Source: Pseudomonadota bacterium
Lineage (GTDB): Bacteria; Pseudomonadota; Gammaproteobacteria; Burkholderiales; Burkholderiaceae_B
NCBI GenBank assembly: GCA_023389535.1
Contig: JAEWEH010000227.1
Span: forward strand, 1-6,558
Direction: 5' to 3'
DNA length: 6,558 nucleotides
Shown here: positions 1 through 6,336 of the stretch, piece by piece
Numbering within the stretch: the stretch's first letter is position 1
Layout: every line of letters starts with the position of its first letter
Made by a program: the position numbers and the translations under genes
Notes under the pieces: model-generated
The model's database searches: none
What the model saw: only the letters and a program-made list of their open reading frames with translations
What the model was told of the DNA's origin: nothing

Positions 1-1268
1 AATACTCCGGCGCCCGCTCGGGCCAGGGCGGCAAGCGGCGGACGCAGCAAGCCAGGCACCGATTCACGCTGCCCCCACCAGCGGCGCACCCGGAAATAGC
101 GCGAATATCCGCCGAACAGCTCATCGCCGCCGTCCCCGGACAGCGCCACCGTGACATGCTGGCGCGCCATCCGCGTGACCAGCGCCGTGGGTACTTGCGA
201 GGAGTCCGCAAACGGCTCGTCATACATCGAGGCCAACTGCGGCACGACCGCCAAGGCATCGGCATCGCTGACATAGAGCTCGGTATGCTGCGTGCCCAAA
301 TGCCCGGCGACGGCTTTCGCATGTTCCGCCTCGTTAAAGGCCGGATCCTCAAAACCGATGGAGAAGGTCCTGACCGGCTGGGCACTGAACTTCTGCATCA
401 GCGCCACAATCGTCGATGAGTCAATGCCGCCCGACAGGAAAGCCCCCAGATCGACGTCCGAGATCATCTGGCCTTGCACCGCAGCGCCCAGTACGGTTTC
501 CAGCGCGTCCACCGCCGCGGCGTCGCTGGAGAAGGATAATGCCTCGCCACCCGCCACTTGCCGCGCATCGCCTACGGACCAATACGTCTGCATCGTCGGC
601 TGCGCCTTCTGCCGCAACTGCGCCTCGGACAAGGTCGCCCATCTACCCGGCAGCAACTTGCCTATGGCCTTATAGATGCTGTATGGCGCGGGAATATAGT
701 TGTGCCGCAAAAGCAGCGACAGCGCCCTGCGATCCAGATCGCCGCCAAACCCCGGGATGTCCGCCAGGCCGCTCAGTTCGGAGGCGAAAACAAAATTTCC
801 ACCAACATAGCCCATATACAGCGGTTTCTCGCCCAGGCGGTCGCGCATCAATGTCAGCTGGCGGTCCTGCCGGTCCCACAAGGCCATGGCGAACATGCCT
901 GCCGCCGCCTTCAACGTGGCCTCGACACCCCAGGCGGCAAAGCCGGCCAATATGGTCTCGGTATCGGAATGACCGCGCCAGGAAGGCGCCTGCCCTTGTG
1001 ATTCCAGCGATGCGCGCATGTCGAGATGGTTGTAGATCTCGCCATTCAACACCAGGACATAGCGCCCGCAGGCAGACACCATGGGCTGGTGGCCTGCCGC
1101 AGTCAGGTCGATGATGGCCAGGCGCACGTGGCCCAGCGCCAGGCCGGCGCCTTCGTCTTCCCAATAGCCGTCGCTATCCGGCCCGCGGTGCCGCATGCGT
1201 TGGCAGCCGGTCATAATGCTGGCTTTTTTGTCGGGCAAGCCGCCCCATATCCCCACGATTCCACACAT
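1..1268 (-). CDS. AsnB-type glutamine-dependent amidotransferase (asparagine synthase family), C-terminus cut by window edge
   Basis: Class II glutamine amidotransferase fused to an asparagine-synthase domain. The family hydrolyses glutamine at the N-terminal domain, channels ammonia and amidates an acyl-adenylate at the C-terminal ATP-PPi domain. The start is fixed: translation opens MCGIVGIW, and Cys2 is the nucleophile once the initiator Met is removed. Visible motifs are RHRGPDSDG (26-34), RLAIIDL (49-55), NGEIYN (75-80), SDTE (101-104), the ATP-binding PP-loop SGGIDSS (279-285) and SGDGGDELFGGY (from 377). The frame stays open through 422 codons to the window edge. The family is usually about 600-650 residues, so roughly the last third is missing. 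The ribosome site is weak (AGCGAG, 1280-1275). It lies last in a row of sugar genes after a uronic-acid dehydrogenase and epimerase, so I infer amidation of a nucleotide-linked or lipid-linked uronic acid, as proposed for WbpS of P. aeruginosa O6. True asparagine synthesis remains possible. Confidence 0.93.
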   Translation of the reverse strand, partial: MCGIVGIWGGLPDKKASIMTGCQRMRHRGPDSDGYWEDEGAGLALGHVRLAIIDLTAAGHQPMVSACGRYVLVLNGEIYNHLDMRASLESQGQAPSWRGHSDTETILAGFAAWGVEATLKAAAGMFAMALWDRQDRQLTLMRDRLGEKPLYMGYVGGNFVFASELSGLADIPGFGGDLDRRALSLLLRHNYIPAPYSIYKAIGKLLPGRWATLSEAQLRQKAQPTMQTYWSVGDARQVAGGEALSFSSDAAAVDALETVLGAAVQGQMISDVDLGAFLSGGIDSSTIVALMQKFSAQPVRTFSIGFEDPAFNEAEHAKAVAGHLGTQHTELYVSDADALAVVPQLASMYDEPFADSSQVPTALVTRMARQHVTVALSGDGGDELFGGYSRYFRVRRWWGQRESVPGLLRPPLAALARAGAGV

Positions 1269-1410
1269 AGTCAGCTCGCTTGTTGCAAATGCGCCGGCGG
1301 CGCGCCAGCCACCGCCATCCATGGCGGCACTTCATTGTCGCAGTTCAGCTTCGAAAATAAACCCGGGCGCATGGCGGTCGCTGGTTCCGGATTTGCAATC
1401 GTACCGGTCG
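1269..1410 (-). other. Intergenic gap upstream of the amidotransferase gene
   Basis: This 142-bp stretch separates the glycosyltransferase stop from the amidotransferase start and is the longest non-coding gap in the window. On the minus strand it begins with TTGACG (1414 side of the gap, about 1409-1404), but no -10 box lies at a proper distance. A TTTATTTT run is present near 1355-1362, again without a partner box. A short inverted repeat is listed separately. No small gene with a credible ribosome site is visible. The amidotransferase may be read through from upstream or have its own weak promoter; the sequence does not decide this. Confidence 0.4.
1312..1327. repeat. Short inverted repeat CCGCCAT-2-ATGGCGG
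   Basis: Two 7-base arms, CCGCCAT (1312-1318) and ATGGCGG (1321-1327), are separated by two bases, so an RNA hairpin would have about six pairs and a four-base loop. It lies in the gap between the glycosyltransferase and amidotransferase genes. No T-run follows on either strand, so it is not a convincing intrinsic terminator. It could be a small protein-binding dyad, an RNA-processing or attenuation hairpin, or chance in GC-rich DNA. Confidence 0.3.
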
Positions 1411-2535
1411 TCAACGCTCTTCAAACAAATGGCCCCACAAAGCCATGATCCTGGCCGTGGAGAACCTATCGCGCACATCCACCGCCCGCCGCGCATAGGC
1501 CTCGCGCAGCTCTGGATGCGCCATCAGATTGGACAAGTGGGCGGCCAGCGCCTCGTGCTCGCCCGCAGGCGCCACCAGGACGCCATCGATTTCATGACGC
1601 ACAATTTCTCGCGGCCCCGTTTCGCAATCGAAAGCCACCGGCGCCAGACCACTGGCCATGGCTTCCAGCAAGGTATTGGACAAGCCCTCGACCCGCGAAC
1701 TGAGCACATACATATCGGATTGTACGTACCAGTCGCCAATATTTCCGGCCCTGCCGGGCATGGTGATGCGATCGCTCAAGCCCGCCTCGTCGATCTGCTG
1801 CTGCAGTTCGTCGCGGCTTGCTCCCTCGCCCAGTATCACCAGGTCCCAGTCGGGAAAGTGTCGCGCCAGTTCCTGAAACGCGCTGATCAAAAGATCAAAG
1901 CCCTTGTGCGGATGCAGGCGTCCGACTGCCAGCATGCGATAGCGCCCCGCGCGTGAAGGCGGGCTCAATACAGGCTCGCTGGCCACCAGCGGCCAGCGTA
2001 CCGCGTTGGGGATGACCGTCACCCGGGACCCCGGGACATGCGCTTCCAGCCACGCTGCGGTGCCCGAGGTCAACGCCACGACGGCGGCTGCCTGCGGGTA
2101 GGCCCAGCGCCGCAAACGCAGCCACATTTCCGGCAGTTCCTGAGAAGGCGGGTGGGTGTGCTCGGTGGCAATCACGCGGCATGGCAGCTTGCGGGCGGCC
2201 GCGATGGCCAGCACCGATGCCGTGGTCATCATGCCCAGTACGATGGTGGGCCGCTCGCGCTTGATGATGCGGCGCAATGTCCAGACCCGCCTTAGGTTGG
2301 CCAGGGCCGCGCTGACGCGGCCCGCGCTGGCGCCCGCCATACCCAGTGCATAGCGCTTGATTTGCGTATGCAAGGGATAGGCGTCGGTATCCGGGCTGGA
2401 CTGCGTCACCAGGGTCACCTTGTAGCCGCAGCCTATCCAATAAGCGCCAAGGTCCACCGCCACACGCTCCGCGCCGCCGCCGCTCAATGAATGAATGACG
2501 ATCAGCAAATGAGGCTGAAGGGATGAATGATTCAA
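1411..2535 (-). CDS. GT4-family glycosyltransferase (PglH-like)
   Basis: Retaining GT-B glycosyltransferase of family GT4, expected to move a sugar from a nucleotide donor onto an undecaprenyl-linked oligosaccharide at the cytoplasmic face of the inner membrane. With the TTG start at 2535 it has 374 residues, normal for the family. The N-terminal acceptor domain carries the glycine-rich SGGGAERV loop (18-25) and a TEHTH segment (124-128). The C-terminal donor domain carries VGRLHPHKGFD, ILGEG and the E-x7-E motif EGLSNTLLE (283-291). These features resemble PglH of Campylobacter, a GalNAc transferase, but donor and linkage cannot be read from sequence. The start was chosen because ACAGG (2547-2543) lies seven bases upstream and the site falls 41 bp after the flippase stop. 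The only upstream in-frame ATG (2640) would overlap the flippase by 64 bases and add an atypical 35-residue leader. A second TTG at 2505 is possible but lacks a ribosome site. Confidence 0.9.
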   Translation of the reverse strand: MNHSSLQPHLLIVIHSLSGGGAERVAVDLGAYWIGCGYKVTLVTQSSPDTDAYPLHTQIKRYALGMAGASAGRVSAALANLRRVWTLRRIIKRERPTIVLGMMTTASVLAIAAARKLPCRVIATEHTHPPSQELPEMWLRLRRWAYPQAAAVVALTSGTAAWLEAHVPGSRVTVIPNAVRWPLVASEPVLSPPSRAGRYRMLAVGRLHPHKGFDLLISAFQELARHFPDWDLVILGEGASRDELQQQIDEAGLSDRITMPGRAGNIGDWYVQSDMYVLSSRVEGLSNTLLEAMASGLAPVAFDCETGPREIVRHEIDGVLVAPAGEHEALAAHLSNLMAHPELREAYARRAVDVRDRFSTARIMALWGHLFEER

Positions 2536-2542
2536 AGCAATA

Positions 2543-2547
2543 CCTGT
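2543..2547 (-). promoter_or_regulatory. Ribosome binding site supporting the TTG start of the glycosyltransferase
   Basis: Read on the minus strand, ACAGG is followed by a seven-base spacer and then TTG at 2535-2533. No ATG is available nearby in this frame, so this moderate site is the main argument for the TTG start. Confidence 0.5.
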
Positions 2548-2576
2548 ATTCTCGAAGGAGGATGTGCCGGCGGGGC

Positions 2577-3941
2577 TTATCCGGCAGCCGGCGCGGGCGG
2601 ACGCGGCGGCAATGCCCGCAAGGCCACGGCGACATAACATGCGTAGGACAAAACATACATCAGGCTGGTCGCCAGCATGATGCCCGCAGGCCCCATGACC
2701 GGAGCCAGCACCTGGTTCATTACCGCCTTGACGGCAAAATTGGCGACCGCGATGGCCGCCATGATGCGATAGCGATTCTGGCTGGCCAGCAATTGCACCA
2801 GGATCAGCACGCCGAAATAGAAAGGCAGCTGCAGCAAACCCCAGCGGACGACTTCGGCGACCGCCACCGTATCCTGTGCCGTGAAGGCGCCGCGTTCAAA
2901 AAGCAGGCCGACACCCCAGGGCGCCAGCAGCCACCCCACGGCGGTCACACCAGCGCCCGCCGCCAGCATCAAGGCCGACCATTTCAATGCGGTGGCGCGC
3001 GCCCGTTCGGCATCGCCGCGGCTTTGGATATCGGCCAGTACCGGCAAGGCCGCCCGCCCCACTGACGCCGCACCGACGCCCAGCAGCAGGGACAGCAGGC
3101 GTGCCGCGTAACCCAGTGTGGCGTTGGCGTTGGCGCCCAGATTGGCGGCGGTGTACTGGTCTATGGGGCCGACGAAGCTCATGGCCACCTGGCCAATCAG
3201 CATGACCCCTGCCGCCTTCACCAGGTCCGGCCATTGATGGGCCCGCAGGCTTAGCCGGGGCCGCCCCCACATGCCATCCGCCTTGGCGGCCAGCCACAGC
3301 AGCCAGGCCGACTGAATCGCATAGCCGACCAATGTGCCCCAAAGCAGCGGCCCCACATCCTTGCCGGTGACCGTGGTGGCCAGCAGGACCCACACCAGAA
3401 TGGTCACCGCCGGCACGCTGTCAAGCAAGGTATTGATATGCCGTTCATGCGCGCGCAGCCGCGCCGCGCTGATGCCCGTCATCAAAGTCAGCAGCGCCGC
3501 CGGAGCGAAGGCGAAGGTCAGTTCCGTGCTCATGCGCCGCACGTCGGGAGACAGGCCCTGCCCTGCGAGTTCAAGCACCCATGGCCACGCGATATAAATA
3601 AACACCGCGATGGCCGCGCCCACGGCAAGCATCCAGCCTTGCAGTTCGCCCAGGAAACGCGCACGGCTGGCGCGGTCTTCCCGGCGGGTGCGCACCAATA
3701 CCGGTATCAGCACCACTGACAGCGCCCCCACCACCGTGATGGGCAGCCAGTTGGCCATGGTCATGGTGAACTGATAGGCATCCACCGCATCGCTGACGCC
3801 ATAGCGATAGGCGACGGCCATCTCTTTGAAGGCGCCAGCGGCCTTGCCCAACAGCAGAAAGAAGGCCACGCGCATCGCCCCCTGGGCGATGCGACGATGA
3901 TCAGAATGCAGGCCGGACAGCCGTTCTTTCAGGGCTTTCAA
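2577..3941 (-). CDS. MurJ/MviN-like polysaccharide flippase (MOP superfamily, Wzx role)
   Basis: Integral inner-membrane protein of the MOP exporter superfamily, MviN/MurJ branch, expected to flip an undecaprenyl-diphosphate-linked repeat unit to the periplasm. The 454-residue reading shows about 12 hydrophobic segments. MurJ proper has 14 and about 511 residues, so the C-terminal pair seems absent; the protein ends in a proline-rich tail, PPRPPAPAAG. The first helix aligns by eye with MurJ: GKAAGAFKE (34-42) matches SRVLGFARD, with Lys, Lys and Glu at the charged positions. The segment YAARLLSLLLGVGAASVG matches the MurJ block around YADRLMEFPLGVLGVALG. The start is uncertain. TTG at 3941 follows the epimerase stop after one base (TGA-T-TTG) with no clear ribosome site, suggesting translational coupling. 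An ATG at 3869 would leave only nine residues before the MurJ-like motif and clip the first helix. The neighbours argue for a polysaccharide substrate rather than lipid II. Confidence 0.87.
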   Translation of the reverse strand: MKALKERLSGLHSDHRRIAQGAMRVAFFLLLGKAAGAFKEMAVAYRYGVSDAVDAYQFTMTMANWLPITVVGALSVVLIPVLVRTRREDRASRARFLGELQGWMLAVGAAIAVFIYIAWPWVLELAGQGLSPDVRRMSTELTFAFAPAALLTLMTGISAARLRAHERHINTLLDSVPAVTILVWVLLATTVTGKDVGPLLWGTLVGYAIQSAWLLWLAAKADGMWGRPRLSLRAHQWPDLVKAAGVMLIGQVAMSFVGPIDQYTAANLGANANATLGYAARLLSLLLGVGAASVGRAALPVLADIQSRGDAERARATALKWSALMLAAGAGVTAVGWLLAPWGVGLLFERGAFTAQDTVAVAEVVRWGLLQLPFYFGVLILVQLLASQNRYRIMAAIAVANFAVKAVMNQVLAPVMGPAGIMLATSLMYVLSYACYVAVALRALPPRPPAPAAG

Positions 3942-3942
3942 A

Positions 3943-4965
3943 TCAACGCAAGAACTGCGTATACCAGGGCATGGAGACTTCCAGCCCCTGCACGACATTG
4001 TGCAGCGGCTCGTAGCCCAGCAGTTCCTTGGCCTTGCTGATGTCCGCCTGCGAATGGCGCACATCGCCAGCGCGGAAATCGCCGTGTATGGGTTGCTTGT
4101 CGTAGACGATGCCGTTGTTGCCCAGCGCCTGCGCCAGGTAGTCGAACAATTCGTTCAGGCTGGTGCGCGCGTTGTAGGCCACGTTGTAGACCTGGTTGAC
4201 GCCTGTCGGTTGCGCCAGCGCCGCCAGCAGGTTTGCCTGCACCACGTTTTCGATAAAGCAGAAATCGCGGCTGGTCTCGCCGTCGCCATTCACAACGACA
4301 TCTTCGCCCCGTATCATGGCCGCTATCCACTTCGGTATGACCGCGGCGTAGGCGCCGTTGGGATCTTGCCGCTTGCCAAACACATTGAAGTAGCGCAGGC
4401 CTATGCTGCCAAAGCCGTATGCGCGGGCAAAGACGTCTGCGTAAAGTTCGTTCACGTATTTGGTGACCGCATACGGCGACAATGGCCGGCCTATGCGGTC
4501 TTCCACCTTGGGCAGGGCCTCGTGGTCGCCATAGGTGGAGCTGGATGCCGCGTAGACGAAGGACTGTACTTTTTCGTCACGGGACGCGACCAGCATATTC
4601 AGGAAGCCGTCCACATTCACGGCATTGCTGGTGATCGGGTCGTTCAGCGAACGAGGCACGGAACCCAGGGCCGCCTGATGCAGGACATGGTCCACCCCGT
4701 TGACCGCCTTGCGGCAGGTGTCCAGGTCGCGGATATCCCCTTCGATAAAGCTGAAATTGGACCAGTGCAGCCCGACGGATTTCTGCACTTCATCCAGGTT
4801 GTACTGGTGTCCGGTTGAAAAATTGTCCAGTCCGACGACCTTCTGCCCCATGACGAGCAAGGTTTCCAGCAGATTGGACCCAATGAAACCAGCGCAGCCC
4901 GTGACCAGCCAAGTCTTGGGGTCGGCCTGCAGGCTGGTGGTAACTTCCTGATAGCGAGTGCTCAT
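3943..4965 (-). CDS. wbpP: UDP-N-acetylglucosamine / UDP-GlcNAcA 4-epimerase (WbpP/TviC type)
   Basis: Extended short-chain dehydrogenase/reductase that interconverts UDP-GlcNAc and UDP-GalNAc, or their 6-uronic acid forms, using tightly bound NAD in the cytoplasm. The 340 residues match the usual length (WbpP 341). Visible are the Rossmann motif GCAGFIG (23-29), the NAD-binding LDNFSTGHQ (46-54), GDIRD (76-80), [11 protein letters not shown] (96-106), the serine stretch ASSSTYGD (140-147), the catalytic YxxxK (Tyr165, Lys169), RYFNVFG and GDGETSRDF. From memory it is close to P. aeruginosa WbpP along its whole length, including the N-terminal extension before the Rossmann motif that marks this group among 4-epimerases. 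The ATG start is backed by a strong GGAAGG site (4977-4972) six bases upstream. It lies 42 bp after the dehydrogenase. With that neighbour it should yield UDP-GalNAcA. Whether it acts before or after oxidation is not visible in the sequence; the symbol tviC would fit equally well. Confidence 0.95.
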   Translation of the reverse strand: MSTRYQEVTTSLQADPKTWLVTGCAGFIGSNLLETLLVMGQKVVGLDNFSTGHQYNLDEVQKSVGLHWSNFSFIEGDIRDLDTCRKAVNGVDHVLHQAALGSVPRSLNDPITSNAVNVDGFLNMLVASRDEKVQSFVYAASSSTYGDHEALPKVEDRIGRPLSPYAVTKYVNELYADVFARAYGFGSIGLRYFNVFGKRQDPNGAYAAVIPKWIAAMIRGEDVVVNGDGETSRDFCFIENVVQANLLAALAQPTGVNQVYNVAYNARTSLNELFDYLAQALGNNGIVYDKQPIHGDFRAGDVRHSQADISKAKELLGYEPLHNVVQGLEVSMPWYTQFLR

Positions 4966-4971
4966 AGTTGA

Positions 4972-4977
4972 CCTTCC
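4972..4977 (-). promoter_or_regulatory. Strong ribosome binding site of the epimerase gene
   Basis: GGAAGG on the minus strand, six bases before the ATG at 4965. It is the best Shine-Dalgarno match in the window and fixes the start of the epimerase. Confidence 0.7.
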
Positions 4978-5007
4978 ATCTTTGAAACTTCGACTCCGTC
5001 CACCTGT

Positions 5008-6282
5008 CTACAGACGCAGGTCGGATTCGCTGGCAGGCAGCACGTACTTCAAATCATAAAGAACGTGCTCGGCCTTGCCCAGCGCGTGTATGGCGGTCGC
5101 GCCCATCTCGACGAATTGATGGTGCGAAACGGCCAGGATGATGGCATCGTAGACGCCTTGGGCCGGGGCGGCCGTAGGCTCTATGCCGTATTCGTGCACC
5201 GCTTCCTGGGAATCGACCCAGGGATCGTATACATCCACATCGATGTTGTATTCGCCCAGTTCGCGCACGATGTCCACTACCCGCGTATTGCGCAGGTCCG
5301 GGCAGTTTTCCTTGAAGGTCAGGCCCATGACCAGCACCTTGGAGCCCTGCACCTGGATGCGGCGCTTGGTCATGCACTTGACCAGCTGCGACACCACATA
5401 ACCGCCCATGGAATCATTCAAGCGCCGGCCGGCCAGGATGATTTCGGGGTGATAACCGATGGACTGCGCCTTGTGCGTCAGGTAATAGGGATCCACGCCG
5501 ATGCAGTGGCCACCCACCAGCCCGGGCCGGAAGGGCAGGAAATTCCATTTCGTGCCGGCCGCTTCCAGCACTGCCTGCGTATCGATGCCCATTTTGTTGA
5601 AGATCAGGGCCAGCTCGTTGATCAGGGCGATATTGACGTCGCGCTGCGTATTTTCGATGACTTTGGCGGCCTCTGCCACACGGATGGAGGGCGCCTTGTG
5701 CGTGCCCGCCACGATGATCTGCCCATAGAGCTCATCCACAAGATCGGCGGTTTCCGGCGTAGAACCGGCCGTCACCTTCTTGATGGACGACACCCGGTGC
5801 GTCTTGTCGCCCGGGTTGATGCGCTCGGGACTGTAGCCCGCGTAGAAATCTTCATTGAACCGCAGGCCCGACATGCGTTCCAGTACCGGCACGCAGTCCT
5901 CTTCGGTGGCGCCGGGATAGACGGTGGATTCGTATATGACGATATCGCCGCGCTTGAGCACCTTGCCTATCGTTTCACTGGCCCGGATCAGGGGAGTCAG
6001 GTCCGGCTGCTTGTATTCGTCGATAGGCGTAGGCACGGTCACGATGAACACATTCGCGCGCGCCAGGTGTTCCGCCTCGTGGCTGAATTCCAACTGGCTG
6101 GCCTGCGCGAGCTCTTCAGGCTCGACTTCCAGGGTATGGTCCTTGCCGTCCTTCAGCTCTGCGATGCGGCGCGCGTTGATGTCAAAGCCCAATACCGGCC
6201 GCTTTTTGCCGAACTCGACCGCCAGGGGCAGGCCCACATAGCCCAATCCCACTATCGCCAGTTTCACATCTTGAATTTGCAA
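5008..6282 (-). CDS. wbpO: UDP-N-acetyl-D-hexosamine 6-dehydrogenase (WbpO/TviB type)
   Basis: NAD-dependent UDP-sugar 6-dehydrogenase that oxidises the C6 hydroxyl of UDP-GlcNAc (or UDP-GalNAc) in two steps to the uronic acid, in the cytoplasm. The 424 residues match TviB (425) and WbpO. Domains in order: an N-terminal Rossmann fold with GLGYVG (12-17) and TVPTP (82-86); [10 protein letters not shown] (118-127); SPERINPGD (151-159); a central dimer region with Lys207 and ENTQRD (210-215); the catalytic [11 protein letters not shown] with Cys260; and a UDP-binding C-terminal domain with [14 protein letters not shown]. From memory the similarity to Vi-antigen TviB is strong throughout, including the C-terminal LYDLKYVLP. 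The start is TTG at 6282: an in-frame TAG sits six codons upstream (6300-6298), the first in-frame ATG is only at codon 137, and GGGAG lies seven bases before the TTG. A GTG at codon 6 is the only real alternative. It appears to be the first gene of the sugar operon after a possible promoter. tviB is an equally valid symbol. Confidence 0.95.
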   Translation of the reverse strand: MQIQDVKLAIVGLGYVGLPLAVEFGKKRPVLGFDINARRIAELKDGKDHTLEVEPEELAQASQLEFSHEAEHLARANVFIVTVPTPIDEYKQPDLTPLIRASETIGKVLKRGDIVIYESTVYPGATEEDCVPVLERMSGLRFNEDFYAGYSPERINPGDKTHRVSSIKKVTAGSTPETADLVDELYGQIIVAGTHKAPSIRVAEAAKVIENTQRDVNIALINELALIFNKMGIDTQAVLEAAGTKWNFLPFRPGLVGGHCIGVDPYYLTHKAQSIGYHPEIILAGRRLNDSMGGYVVSQLVKCMTKRRIQVQGSKVLVMGLTFKENCPDLRNTRVVDIVRELGEYNIDVDVYDPWVDSQEAVHEYGIEPTAAPAQGVYDAIILAVSHHQFVEMGATAIHALGKAEHVLYDLKYVLPASESDLRL

Positions 6283-6289
6283 GTTGAAT

Positions 6290-6294
6290 CTCCC
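6290..6294 (-). promoter_or_regulatory. Ribosome binding site deciding the TTG start of the dehydrogenase
   Basis: GGGAG on the minus strand with a seven-base spacer (ATTCAAC) before TTG at 6282. The in-frame TAG at 6300-6298 excludes any start further upstream, so this site and the TTG together define the gene's beginning. Confidence 0.65.
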
Positions 6295-6324
6295 ACGCTA
6301 TGCGCTAAAAAGAAGAAGGTGAAT

Positions 6325-6330
6325 ATTATA
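6325..6330 (-). promoter_or_regulatory. Candidate -10 box (TATAAT) upstream of the dehydrogenase gene
   Basis: A perfect TATAAT lies on the minus strand within a short AT-rich gap in otherwise GC-rich DNA. Transcription starting about seven bases downstream would give a leader of roughly 36 bases that contains the GGGAG ribosome site. The -35 is poor: at 16-18 bases upstream I see only GCCATC-like sequence inside the end of the preceding gene, and there is no extended TGn motif. A pyrimidine repeat CCTTCTT occurs at 6336-6330 and again at 6319-6313, overlapping and following the box, with a 17-base period. An activator could compensate for the weak -35. Confidence 0.4.
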
Positions 6331-6336
6331 AGAAGG

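Noticed and set aside
1195..1956. A 253-codon plus-strand open frame spanning the amidotransferase start, the gap and the glycosyltransferase end
   Set aside because: It crosses two well-supported minus-strand genes, shows no domain and has an amino-acid composition typical of antisense shadow frames in GC-rich DNA.
2581..2592. CCGGC-A-GCCGG near the flippase stop as an intrinsic terminator
   Set aside because: The loop would be a single base and no U-run follows. The glycosyltransferase gene starts only 41 bp after the stop, fitting read-through.
2536..2640. An N-terminal extension of the glycosyltransferase from ATG 2640
   Set aside because: It would overlap the flippase end by 64 bases and add a leader unlike GT4 N-termini. 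TTG 2535 has a ribosome site at proper spacing and starts just before the first beta-strand.
3942..4064. An N-terminal extension of the flippase into the epimerase gene
   Set aside because: The added residues are Arg-, Cys- and Ser-rich and read out of frame through conserved epimerase coding sequence, so they are not a credible flippase N-terminus.
4000..4818. A 272-codon open frame on the plus strand, antisense to the epimerase
   Set aside because: It is a shadow of the strongly conserved epimerase, with no domain and no ribosome site that would argue for real translation.
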